Part shown: positions 1 to 5,858 of the stretch, one piece after another
Layout of the letters: every line of letters begins with the position of its first letter
How positions within the stretch are numbered: position 1 is the stretch's first letter
Assembly (NCBI GenBank): GCA_023251195.1
Contig: JAHEZG010000247.1
Span: 1 to 5,858 of the forward strand
Direction: 5' to 3'
Source: Chitinophagaceae bacterium
Lineage (GTDB): Bacteria > Bacteroidota > Bacteroidia > Chitinophagales > UBA10324
Length of the DNA: 5,858 bases
The notes under the pieces: generated by a model
The model's input: only the letters and a program-made list of their open reading frames with translations
Told to the model about the DNA's origin: nothing
Databases searched by the model: none
Made by a program: the position numbers and the translations under genes

Positions 1-415
1 TAAAAAGCTGAAACTCATTTATTGCCTTCTCGGTGAATTCCTGCGACATCTCATATTTTGGCGACATTTGCATGTAGCATTTTGCATTCATGAACAGGCA
101 TTCTTCAGCGTGTACACTGGTTGGATATGTGGCAAAGTAATTTTTAAAATGGTAGGCTGCAATCAGGTATTCGCCTGTTCCAAAATAACAAAAAGGCAGG
201 TAATAATACATCTCCTCTCCTTCTTTTGACCCCTTGTAAACAGGCACTAATTCTTCAAACAAAGGAAGTGCCTTATAGTATTGTTGCTTGTTATAAAAAG
301 TTTTTGCTACTTCATATTTCTTTCCCAAGTCGTTTCCTTTTAAAACTTCCTGATACTGGCTGCAAGAAGAAATAATCAGAACAATGAAGGTGATAAACAG
401 AAGCTCTTTTTTCAT
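1..415 (-). CDS. bamD: Outer-membrane assembly lipoprotein BamD (N-terminal part, cut by window edge)
   Basis: The first 138 codons are present; the rest lies beyond the left edge. The protein starts MKKELLFITFIVLIISSC, a lipoprotein signal peptide whose lipobox I-S-S-C puts the lipidated cysteine at residue 18. The mature part is helical and TPR-like: repeat one at about residues 30-63 (KYEVAKTFYNKQQYYKALPL), repeat two at about 67-100 (YYYLPFCYFGTGEYLIAAYH), then the start of a third containing AEECLFMNAKCY. This spacing and these motifs match Bacteroidota BamD (YfiO/ComL family). BamD sits on the inner face of the outer membrane and helps the BamA complex insert beta-barrel proteins. The start is fixed by the signal peptide, with no other sensible Met upstream. 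A -7 promoter box lies only 7 bp before the start codon. Family assignment is from recognition of the sequence pattern, not a search; a generic TPR lipoprotein is the alternative. Confidence 0.88.
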   Translation of the reverse strand, partial: MKKELLFITFIVLIISSCSQYQEVLKGNDLGKKYEVAKTFYNKQQYYKALPLFEELVPVYKGSKEGEEMYYYLPFCYFGTGEYLIAAYHFKNYFATYPTSVHAEECLFMNAKCYMQMSPKYEMSQEFTEKAINEFQLF

Positions 416-422
416 GGGCGCG

Positions 423-430
423 CAAATATA
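423..430 (-). promoter_or_regulatory. Bacteroidota -7 promoter box of bamD
   Basis: On the minus strand this reads TATATTTG, a full match to the Bacteroidota primary-sigma -7 consensus TANNTTTG. Only seven bases (CGCGCCC) separate it from the bamD ATG. No clear TTTG -33 element is visible at the usual distance upstream; the nearest candidate is a weak CTG about 21 bp away. If used, transcription would begin within a few bases of the start codon, giving a leaderless or nearly leaderless mRNA. An 8-bp match with four free choices can occur by chance in AT-rich DNA, so its position is the main support. Confidence 0.55.
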
Positions 431-603
431 GTTTTTTGAATTTGATGCATCAGCTTTTTAGTAAGAATGCATTTTTATTGAAGCGTATTGACCGCAATAA
501 TGTTACAACTGTAAATGAGTTGAAAAAGTATTTACTATTTTAAAGTTTCATTCAAGCAATATTTTAATTGAAAAATAAACGACCGAACCCATTGAAATCA
601 GAA

Positions 604-3600
604 TTACTGAAGCACTAGTTTTTTAATAAAATTTTCATTGGGTGAATGCAGCGTTATAAAATAAATTCCTTTCGGAAAATTACTCATATTAATGTCCATG
701 CTTTTTCCCAGCCATTTTTTTGAATAAATAATTTGCCCAAGTGTATTTGCTATTTCCAGAGTTGATTTGACAATCGGTTCTGAAAGTGAAACAACAATTA
801 TCCCATCGGTTGGATTTGGAAAAACATGAAGTTGTGACCGGTTCATTTCAATCTCTTTAATACCAGATATTGTTACATGCTTGCAATTAGTCGTATCACT
901 ACAATTACCATTTGAAATTATTGCTGCATAATTGCCGGTTTGAGTCGGGATAAATAAACTTCCTGTTTCATTGGGAATCAATGTATCGGTATTACAATTA
1001 ATCCATTGTATTGTTCCGTTGCCAATGGTGCTTAGTGTATCACCTGAAATGTTTATACCCGGTTGCAGTAAAATTTTTGTCAGGTAAAGTGTTACAACTG
1101 AATCGCAATTATTTATAGAATTATAGATACTGCTATAAGTGCCAGATTGATTCAGCAGTGTGCCGTTAAAGTTATAAGTTTCCCATTGACAAATAGTGTC
1201 GAGAACCGATGTTTCGAGCATTGAACCAACTGATAATTGCAACTGCACAATTGAATCGCAACCGGTGGCAGAAATAAATGCCGAAGTGTAATTGCCCGAA
1301 TTATTCAAAAGTGTTCCGTTAAAATTATAGGTGTCGCCAAAGCAAATAGCTGCATTATCAGTAGTGGATATTTCCGGCAGCATGGTTAAAGTTAATTCAC
1401 TAACAGAATCACAACCCATGGCTGAAATCAAAGTATCAAAGTACACACCTGAATTATTTAAAATTGTTCCATTAAAATTATAGGTTTCGCCAAAACAAAT
1501 TGTATCGGAAGTTGAATGAAAAACCGGATTAACAACAAATAAATTCAGGATGCTGATTGAATCGCAACCGGCAATGGCTGTTAAAGTATCAGTATAGTTT
1601 CCTGAGGTATAAATCACAGTGCTATTGAATAAAAATGAATCTCCATCGCATATAAATACATTGGTTACTGCTGAAATTAAATTGCTTACAATTAAATTCA
1701 ATGTAACAATTGAATCGCATCCGAATGAAGAAATATAATTGGCTGAATAGATGCCTGAAGTTGAATAATTATTTCCGTTGAACTGAAATGATTGTCCTGT
1801 ACAGATGGATTGATTTAATTCAGTGGTGTAATCGGGTAGAATTGTTAAATTCAAATTCACCATTGAATCGCAACCGTTAATAGCTGTTAACACTGCCTGA
1901 TAATTTCCTGAAGCAGTTAAAATATTTCCATGGAAATTATAAGTTTCACCAAAACACAAAGTATCAGCGTACGAATGATTATATGCAGACAGCACTGAAA
2001 GGTTTAAATGCAAAACTGAATCGCATCCATTTGATGCAGTAAGCACATGGGTATAAATTCCGGTGGTATTATACACTGTTCCATAAAAATTAACATTCTC
2101 ATTTGAACAAATCGTAGCAGCAAAGAAGTGATTTTTGGGAGGTAGTTCACTCAGGTGAATGTGAAAAACAGAATCGCAACCGGTGGAATCAAAAACAGTA
2201 AAACTATAGTTGCCGGTAGCGGTTAATACAAGGCTGTGAAAATTATAAGCATCATTATAGCAAATGACGGCTGAATCACTTTGCGTATACGGTATGCAGC
2301 AAGTGTAAACAGGATTCATCAATTGACAATTGCACGAATCAGAAATCGGCAGCGTATCATTTTCAGCAATGCGGAAACTATCCAGCTTTATTCTGAATTG
2401 AGCCAGAATAACTTGATAATTACAATCGTGAACAAGATTGGTAATTTGATAAGGATCACTAGTCATGTCAAATAATTCTTCAGTTGTATCAGCGCAATAG
2501 TACCTGTTGTATTGATAAGAATTAGTTCTGACGGCTCGCACCTGCGGTATGCTGTTGTTGGTTGGTGGAACTACTTCATACAAAAACTGGTCGCGGTTAA
2601 AATCATGATTGAATATGCGGTGAATTGATTTTCCATCCATTAAATAAACTGAATCTGAAATTCCTGCAGCCTCCAGAATGGTTGGGGTTACATCAGTATT
2701 TATTACAAACGAACTATCGATTAAAGAACCCGGAGTAAACCACGCCGGATAGCGAATTAACAATGGAAGACCTATCGCTTCTTCATAAGGATACTCTTTA
2801 CCTTTTAAATGATGTGGCCCAATCATAAATCCATTGTCGGTAGTAAATATCACCATTGTATTTTCAAGCAGGCCAAGTTCATCAAGCGAATCCAGAATTT
2901 TTCCGGTGCTTTGATCAATGCCTGCCACCATTTCAAAGTATTTTTTTGTAATTGTTTCGAAACCGGCTGCATTATTTATAAAAAATGCTGAATCGTCGTA
3001 AACAGGTGATGGATAATTTTTATAGTACGCCGGAAAGTTTGGAGGCAATGGAAAATTAACTGAGCTGAACATTCCGTCGAATTGTGTCTGAGAAATATAA
3101 GGTGCGTGCGGTGCATTGTGATTGAGCATAATCATAAAGGGTGTATCCACTCTGCTGATTAAACTTAAAACACTGTCGGTTAACATATCGGTTATGTGAC
3201 CATATGCCACAAATGCTGAATCAAAATACCTGCAGGTATCATCAAAGTAATTCGTTTTTTTTGGTGTCCATAACCAATAATCAAATTCGGGTTTCGGACT
3301 TGATGAACCCACCATCCACTTGCCGCACAGTGCTGTGTAATATCCATTGTCGTGCAGTATTTTCGGGAATGTTGGTATGGATGTATTAAGCGTGGTGAAA
3401 TTATTTACCGCCCCGGTTTCGTGGCCATATTTTCCGGTGAGCAATGAAGCACGGCCCGGTATGCATAGTGAATTGGTAGAATAATATTTTGTAACATTCA
3501 ATCCCTCCTCTCCTATCCGGTTAATGTTTGGAGTTGGCAACAATGAAGCGGTATCATAAATACTGACAGATGATTTGCTCATGTCGTCGGTACAAATGAT

Positions 3601-3693
3601 TAAAAAATTCGGTCGTGATGTTTGCCCATTTGTTTTTTTATAAAATAAAAAAACAACAAGAACTGCCAGCAAATAAATTCTTGATTTGTCCAT
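604..3693 (-). CDS. Secreted type I sulfatase with eight tandem repeats and T9SS sorting domain
   Basis: A 1029-residue exported sulfatase predicted to cleave sulfate esters from an unknown sulfated glycan outside the cell. Order: signal peptide about 1-24 (MDKSR, then hydrophobic IYLLAVLVVFLFY); sulfatase domain about 27-440; cysteine-rich linker 452-476; eight 51-residue repeats 477-884; Ig-like segment about 885-942; T9SS sorting domain about 955-1029. Active-site residues visible: metal ligands D36-D37 in TDD and D286-N287 in TTDNG; C77 in CIPGR, the cysteine that is converted to formylglycine in this family; K125 in GKWMVG; H196 in APHAP; K299 in GKEYPYEE. The usual His of GKWHLG is Met127. 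An in-frame GTG at 3721-3723 would add ten residues, but it overlaps the -7 box, and the ATG at 3693 places the signal peptide at the terminus, so I chose ATG. The maturase is not in this window. Substrate cannot be told; the PEFDYW-to-APHAP stretch recalls N-acetylglucosamine-6-sulfatase-like families (inference). Confidence 0.93.
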   Translation of the reverse strand: MDKSRIYLLAVLVVFLFYKKTNGQTSRPNFLIICTDDMSKSSVSIYDTASLLPTPNINRIGEEGLNVTKYYSTNSLCIPGRASLLTGKYGHETGAVNNFTTLNTSIPTFPKILHDNGYYTALCGKWMVGSSSPKPEFDYWLWTPKKTNYFDDTCRYFDSAFVAYGHITDMLTDSVLSLISRVDTPFMIMLNHNAPHAPYISQTQFDGMFSSVNFPLPPNFPAYYKNYPSPVYDDSAFFINNAAGFETITKKYFEMVAGIDQSTGKILDSLDELGLLENTMVIFTTDNGFMIGPHHLKGKEYPYEEAIGLPLLIRYPAWFTPGSLIDSSFVINTDVTPTILEAAGISDSVYLMDGKSIHRIFNHDFNRDQFLYEVVPPTNNSIPQVRAVRTNSYQYNRYYCADTTEELFDMTSDPYQITNLVHDCNYQVILAQFRIKLDSFRIAENDTLPISDSCNCQLMNPVYTCCIPYTQSDSAVICYNDAYNFHSLVLTATGNYSFTVFDSTGCDSVFHIHLSELPPKNHFFAATICSNENVNFYGTVYNTTGIYTHVLTASNGCDSVLHLNLSVLSAYNHSYADTLCFGETYNFHGNILTASGNYQAVLTAINGCDSMVNLNLTILPDYTTELNQSICTGQSFQFNGNNYSTSGIYSANYISSFGCDSIVTLNLIVSNLISAVTNVFICDGDSFLFNSTVIYTSGNYTDTLTAIAGCDSISILNLFVVNPVFHSTSDTICFGETYNFNGTILNNSGVYFDTLISAMGCDSVSELTLTMLPEISTTDNAAICFGDTYNFNGTLLNNSGNYTSAFISATGCDSIVQLQLSVGSMLETSVLDTICQWETYNFNGTLLNQSGTYSSIYNSINNCDSVVTLYLTKILLQPGINISGDTLSTIGNGTIQWINCNTDTLIPNETGSLFIPTQTGNYAAIISNGNCSDTTNCKHVTISGIKEIEMNRSQLHVFPNPTDGIIVVSLSEPIVKSTLEIANTLGQIIYSKKWLGKSMDINMSNFPKGIYFITLHSPNENFIKKLVLQ
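607..831 (-). other. T9SS type A C-terminal sorting domain of the sulfatase
   Basis: About 75 residues at the extreme C-terminus. It opens with LHVFPNPTDG, has a central IANTLGQIIY strand, and ends with FPKGIYFITL and KKLVLQ. This is the standard pattern of the type A sorting domain recognised by the type IX secretion system, in which the protein crosses the outer membrane and the domain is normally removed by a sortase. It implies that the sulfatase is released or attached at the cell surface rather than kept in the periplasm. Secretion machinery genes are not in the window. Confidence 0.9.
1042..2265 (-). repeat. Eight in-frame tandem 153-bp repeats (51 residues each) in the sulfatase stalk
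   Basis: Eight units start at residues 477, 528, 579, 630, 681, 732, 783 and 834 of the ATG-started protein. Each is exactly 51 residues with no insertion or deletion between units. The shared pattern is IC-x-GETYNFNGT, then [ST]G-x-Y, then GCDS, then L-x-L near a turn. Every unit has a cysteine at its second position and another 28 residues later (478/506, 529/557, 580/608, 631/659, 682/710, 733/761, 784/812, 835/863). Units 6 and 7 look most alike; unit 1 (ICYNDAYNFHS) and unit 8 (ICQWETYNFNG, NCDS in place of GCDS) are the most divergent. Similar CDSIVTLNL-type repeats are common in large surface proteins of Bacteroidota. A stalk or spacer, or a glycan-binding role, is inference. Confidence 0.93.
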
Positions 3694-3722
3694 TAAATTT
3701 TTCTTGAACTCTTCAGTTTTCA

Positions 3723-3730
3723 CAAATGTA
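3723..3730 (-). promoter_or_regulatory. Bacteroidota -7 promoter box of the sulfatase gene
   Basis: On the minus strand this reads TACATTTG, matching the TANNTTTG consensus. Its last G is the first base of the alternative GTG start, so a transcript beginning a few bases downstream could not include that GTG. The ATG at 3691-3693 would then sit behind a 5' leader of about 25 nt containing an A-rich stretch (AAGAAAAATTTA), typical of Bacteroidota, which rarely rely on strong Shine-Dalgarno sites. A convincing -33 TTTG is not seen. A 7-bp inverted repeat lies further upstream at 3743-3749 and 3764-3770. Confidence 0.55.
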
Positions 3731-3816
3731 TTTGCGAAATCGGTTTAATGTATATATCCTTTGATTAAACAAATCCCATTATGATCACAAACTTCAGTTA
3801 AATAATAAATAAAAAA

Positions 3817-5604
3817 TCACATTCTTTCAGGAACTTCTATCCCCAATAATTTCATCCCCTTTTTTAAAACGCGGGCAGTTAAATCAGAAAGCAATAACCT
3901 GAAATTCTTTATGTTTTCCGTTTCGGCTTGCATGATTGAATTTTCAGCGTAAAAAGAGTTAAAATTTTTTGCAATAAAATAAATGTAATTGGCTAATAAT
4001 GCAGGGTCGAGGTTAGCAGCAGCCTCTTTTATTATTGTTGGATATAAATATAATTGAAGCAATAATTTTTGTTCTGATTCATTAACTGCTATTTGAGGAG
4101 TAGTATTCTTAAAACTATTCCCTGCCTTTCTTTTTACAGATTGAATTCGAGCATAAGTGTATTGAATAAACGGGCCGGTGAATCCATGAAAATCTATTGA
4201 CTCTTTCGGATTAAAAATCATGCGCTTGCGTGGATCAACTTTCAGTATAAAAAATTTCAATGCGCCCATGCCTAATTCGTAGTATAATTTTTCTGCTTCA
4301 CCGGCACTAAAATTTTCAGTCTTTCCCAATTCCAATGTTTGCTCTTTCGCGGTGCGAATCATTTCTTCAATTAAATCATCGGCATCCACTACGGTTCCTT
4401 CACGCGACTTCATTTTTCCGGTTGGCAAATCAACCATGCCATATGAAAGATGATTAATTCCATCAGCGTATTTCTTTCCAAGTTTTTGTGTAACGAGTTT
4501 TAAAACTTTGAAATGATAATCCTGTTCATTCGCTACTGTATAAATCATTTGATCGGGTTCAAAATCCTGGTAACGCAAATCGGCAGTTCCTAAATCCTGA
4601 GTGATGTAAACCGAAGTTCCATCGGATCGCATCAAAACTTTTTCGTCCAATCCATCAGCAGTTAAATCAATACTCACTGCACCATCCGGTCTTTTATAAA
4701 AAACATTTTTACTCAGTCCTTCTTCCACAATATTTTTTCCGAGCAGGTAAGTATCCGATTCTTTGTAGTGTTTATTAAAATCGCAGCCAATCAACTGATA
4801 GGTTTCTTCAAAACCTTCGTACACCCAACCATTCATCATTTCCCATAGCGCTCGCACTGTTGTATCACCTGCTTCCCACTTCAATAACATTTCTTTTACT
4901 TCAACATTGAGCGGCGCATTTTTTTTTGCATCTTCTTCACTCATCCCATTCAACATTAATCCGGCAATCTGAATTTTTAATTCCTGATCAAATTTTACAT
5001 AGTAATCCCCAACCAGGTGGTCGCCTTTTATGCCTTTCGATTTAGGTGTATCGTTGTTACCGAATTTTTGATAGGCAAGCATTGATTTACAAATGTGAAT
5101 TCCGCGATCGTTGTAAATATTCACTTTCACTACTTCATTGCCGGCAGCTTTTAAAATTTCAGAAACCGAATAGCCTATAAAAATATTACGAATGTGACCA
5201 AGGTGCAACGGCTTGTTGGTGTTTGGCCCAGCATACTCCACCATAATTTTTTTATGTGTGGAAGGCAATGAAAAAAAATGCGCAGCTTCCTGCGAATTGT
5301 CATCAGCAGAAGATTTCAATAAAAAGTTATTCCAGAATTCATTCTTTAATTTAAAATTCACAAACCCTTTCACAACATTGTATGAATCAATTTCTGAAAT
5401 TTCCATTTGCAATGCATCGCCAATCTCCTTGCCGATTTCTTCAGGTTTCTTCTTCGCGATTTTAATAAATGGAAAAATCACAACCGTAAAATCACCCGTA
5501 AATTCTTTAGCAGTTTGATTGACAGTAATTTCCTGCGCAGTAAAATTTGTACCGTATAATTTATTTACAATAATTGCTGTTTTCTCTTTAAGTAATTGTT
5601 CCAT
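3817..5604 (-). CDS. argS: Arginyl-tRNA synthetase
   Basis: A complete class I aminoacyl-tRNA synthetase of 595 residues, the usual length for bacterial ArgRS. It charges tRNA-Arg with arginine using ATP in the cytoplasm. Domains: N-terminal additional domain for tRNA recognition (about 1-90, with FTGDFTVVIFPF); Rossmann catalytic core (about 115-410) holding the HIGH motif as HLGH at 134-137 within AGPNTNKPLHLGHIRN, and a KMSKS-like loop KMKSREG at 397-403; then the helical DALR anticodon-binding domain (about 445-595), including DFHGFTGPFIQYTYARIQSV and the terminal GIEVPERM. The second lysine of KMSKS is replaced by Arg, which is common in ArgRS, where the loop is often degenerate. The ATG is preceded only by a weak A-rich site. 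No -7 box is seen upstream, so it may be read through from the preceding gene across a 143-bp spacer, or from a promoter I cannot recognise. Confidence 0.98.
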   Translation of the reverse strand: MEQLLKEKTAIIVNKLYGTNFTAQEITVNQTAKEFTGDFTVVIFPFIKIAKKKPEEIGKEIGDALQMEISEIDSYNVVKGFVNFKLKNEFWNNFLLKSSADDNSQEAAHFFSLPSTHKKIMVEYAGPNTNKPLHLGHIRNIFIGYSVSEILKAAGNEVVKVNIYNDRGIHICKSMLAYQKFGNNDTPKSKGIKGDHLVGDYYVKFDQELKIQIAGLMLNGMSEEDAKKNAPLNVEVKEMLLKWEAGDTTVRALWEMMNGWVYEGFEETYQLIGCDFNKHYKESDTYLLGKNIVEEGLSKNVFYKRPDGAVSIDLTADGLDEKVLMRSDGTSVYITQDLGTADLRYQDFEPDQMIYTVANEQDYHFKVLKLVTQKLGKKYADGINHLSYGMVDLPTGKMKSREGTVVDADDLIEEMIRTAKEQTLELGKTENFSAGEAEKLYYELGMGALKFFILKVDPRKRMIFNPKESIDFHGFTGPFIQYTYARIQSVKRKAGNSFKNTTPQIAVNESEQKLLLQLYLYPTIIKEAAANLDPALLANYIYFIAKNFNSFYAENSIMQAETENIKNFRLLLSDLTARVLKKGMKLLGIEVPERM

Positions 5605-5609
5605 TCTTG

Positions 5610-5657
5610 AAGTTCATTAGGTCAATCGTTCAATGGTTTATTCGTTCAATAGTTAAT
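5610..5657. repeat. Degenerate short tandem repeat upstream of argS
   Basis: Two adjacent 16-bp units, TCGTTCAATGGTTTAT (5626-5641) and TCGTTCAATAGTTAAT (5642-5657), differ at two positions. A third, weaker unit precedes them at 5610-5625 (about 9 of 16 matches). The array can also be read as shorter degenerate units related to CNATTGAA on the minus strand. It lies directly upstream of the argS start. Simple intergenic repeats of GTTCAAT type occur in Bacteroidota genomes; no function is known to me. Confidence 0.6.
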
Positions 5658-5700
5658 ATACAAATGGGAATTGTGAGCAGCTTTTTATGAATTTAAATAC

Positions 5701-5749
5701 CTGCTTACTTAAATCTGCAAACCGCCTACTGAATACTGCCGACTGATTT
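5701..5749. repeat. Seven-unit heptanucleotide-periodic repeat in the spacer
   Basis: The 49 bp divide without remainder into seven 7-bp units: CTGCTTA, CTTAAAT, CTGCAAA, CCGCCTA, CTGAATA, CTGCCGA, CTGATTT. The consensus is CTGNNNA on the plus strand (TNNNCAG on the minus strand); the first C is invariant and CT or CTG strongly favoured. The last unit runs into the stop codon of the upstream partial gene (5748-5750). Heptameric CAGTNGG-like arrays are, as far as I recall, frequent in Bacteroidota spacers. Function is unknown. Confidence 0.65.
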
Positions 5750-5858
5750 ACTCCTCCGCCCAATCGTTATACAATTGATTTGTTACTTTTTGTAAAATCT
5801 CAAAAGCATTTTCAGCCATCAGATTTTCTTTATCCAAAGTTGGATTCACTTCAGTTAC
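5748..5858 (-). CDS. Probable arginase/agmatinase-family ureohydrolase (C-terminal end only)
   Basis: Only the last 36 codons and the TAA stop are inside the window; the start lies beyond the right edge. The visible peptide begins VTEVNPTLDKENLMAENAFE and ends NQLYNDWAEE. The EVNP-x-LD-x-x-N stretch followed by an A-x-x-A helix is the C-terminal signature of ureohydrolases (compare DIMEVNPSLGK in human arginase I), where the Glu contacts the guanidinium group of the substrate. Such enzymes hydrolyse arginine or agmatine, giving urea, or related guanidino compounds, using two Mn ions. The metal-binding histidine and aspartate motifs are outside the window, so subtype and activity cannot be judged. 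Its neighbour argS also uses arginine. The assignment rests on a short motif; an unrelated family remains possible. Confidence 0.68.
   Translation of the reverse strand, partial: VTEVNPTLDKENLMAENAFEILQKVTNQLYNDWAEE

Noticed and set aside
560..577. TATTTT / AAAATA hairpin downstream of the sulfatase stop, considered as a terminator
   Set aside because: The stem is six A-T pairs only, too weak for an intrinsic terminator.
1042..2265. Possibility that the repeats are a CRISPR array or a recent tandem duplication
   Set aside because: The units are 153 bp, in frame, coding and strongly diverged at the nucleotide level, with protein-level constraint.
2281..3389. Three short plus-strand reading frames (2281-2475, 2809-2991, 3204-3389) inside the sulfatase gene
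   Set aside because: They lie entirely antisense to a well-supported long gene and encode no recognisable motif, so they are frame shadows.
3463..3465. Possibility that the sulfatase is a catalytically dead homologue
   Set aside because: The formylglycine cysteine, metal ligands, Arg of the Cys motif, and the active-site Lys and His residues are nearly all present; only the GKWHLG His is changed.
3743..3770. Inverted repeat GTTTAAT / ATTAAAC with a 14-bp spacer upstream of the sulfatase promoter
   Set aside because: A 7-bp AT-rich match is expected by chance in this composition. It has no T-run in a terminator position and no known operator match; kept only as a note.
5213..5518. A 101-codon plus-strand reading frame inside argS
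   Set aside because: It is antisense to the conserved N-terminal half of ArgRS, including the HLGH region, and has no independent support.
5676..5705. AGCAG / CTGCT inverted repeat in the argS upstream spacer, considered as a terminator or attenuator
   Set aside because: A 5-bp stem with a 20-nt loop is unstable, and the T/A run sits inside the loop rather than after the stem.

Overview
The window looks like chromosomal DNA of a member of the Bacteroidota. Four signs support this: AT-rich sequence; a secreted enzyme ending in a type IX secretion (T9SS) sorting domain; Bacteroidota-type -7 promoter boxes (TANNTTTG) in front of two genes; and a short-lipobox BamD lipoprotein of the form seen in this phylum. 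I cannot name the genus. All supported genes lie on the minus strand, so the biological reading order runs from the right edge of the window to the left.

Layout in reading order. (1) 5858-5748 is the last 36 codons of a gene cut by the window edge. Its EVNP-x-LD-x-x-N tail matches the C-terminus of arginase/agmatinase-type ureohydrolases. (2) 5747-5605 is a 143-bp spacer holding two kinds of short degenerate tandem repeat, one with a strict 7-bp period. (3) 5604-3817 is a complete arginyl-tRNA synthetase, argS. (4) 3816-3694 is a spacer carrying a -7 promoter box. (5) 3693-604 is a large secreted sulfatase: signal peptide, type I sulfatase domain, eight tandem 51-residue repeats with an invariant cysteine pair, an Ig-like segment, and a T9SS sorting domain. 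(6) 603-416 is a spacer with a -7 box almost touching the next start codon; nothing else is recognisable in it. (7) 415-1 is the N-terminal 138 codons of the outer-membrane assembly lipoprotein BamD, cut by the left edge.

There is no sign of one dedicated pathway. argS and bamD are housekeeping genes. The sulfatase between them appears to have its own promoter and is probably an exported scavenging enzyme for sulfated polysaccharides or glycans. The ureohydrolase fragment and argS share arginine as a substrate, but no regulatory link is visible. The most distinctive items are the architecture and rigid repeat period of the sulfatase, its non-standard active-site motifs, promoter placement that argues about start codons, and the heptanucleotide-periodic spacer. 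I found no RNA genes, CRISPR array, insertion sequence or convincing terminator.
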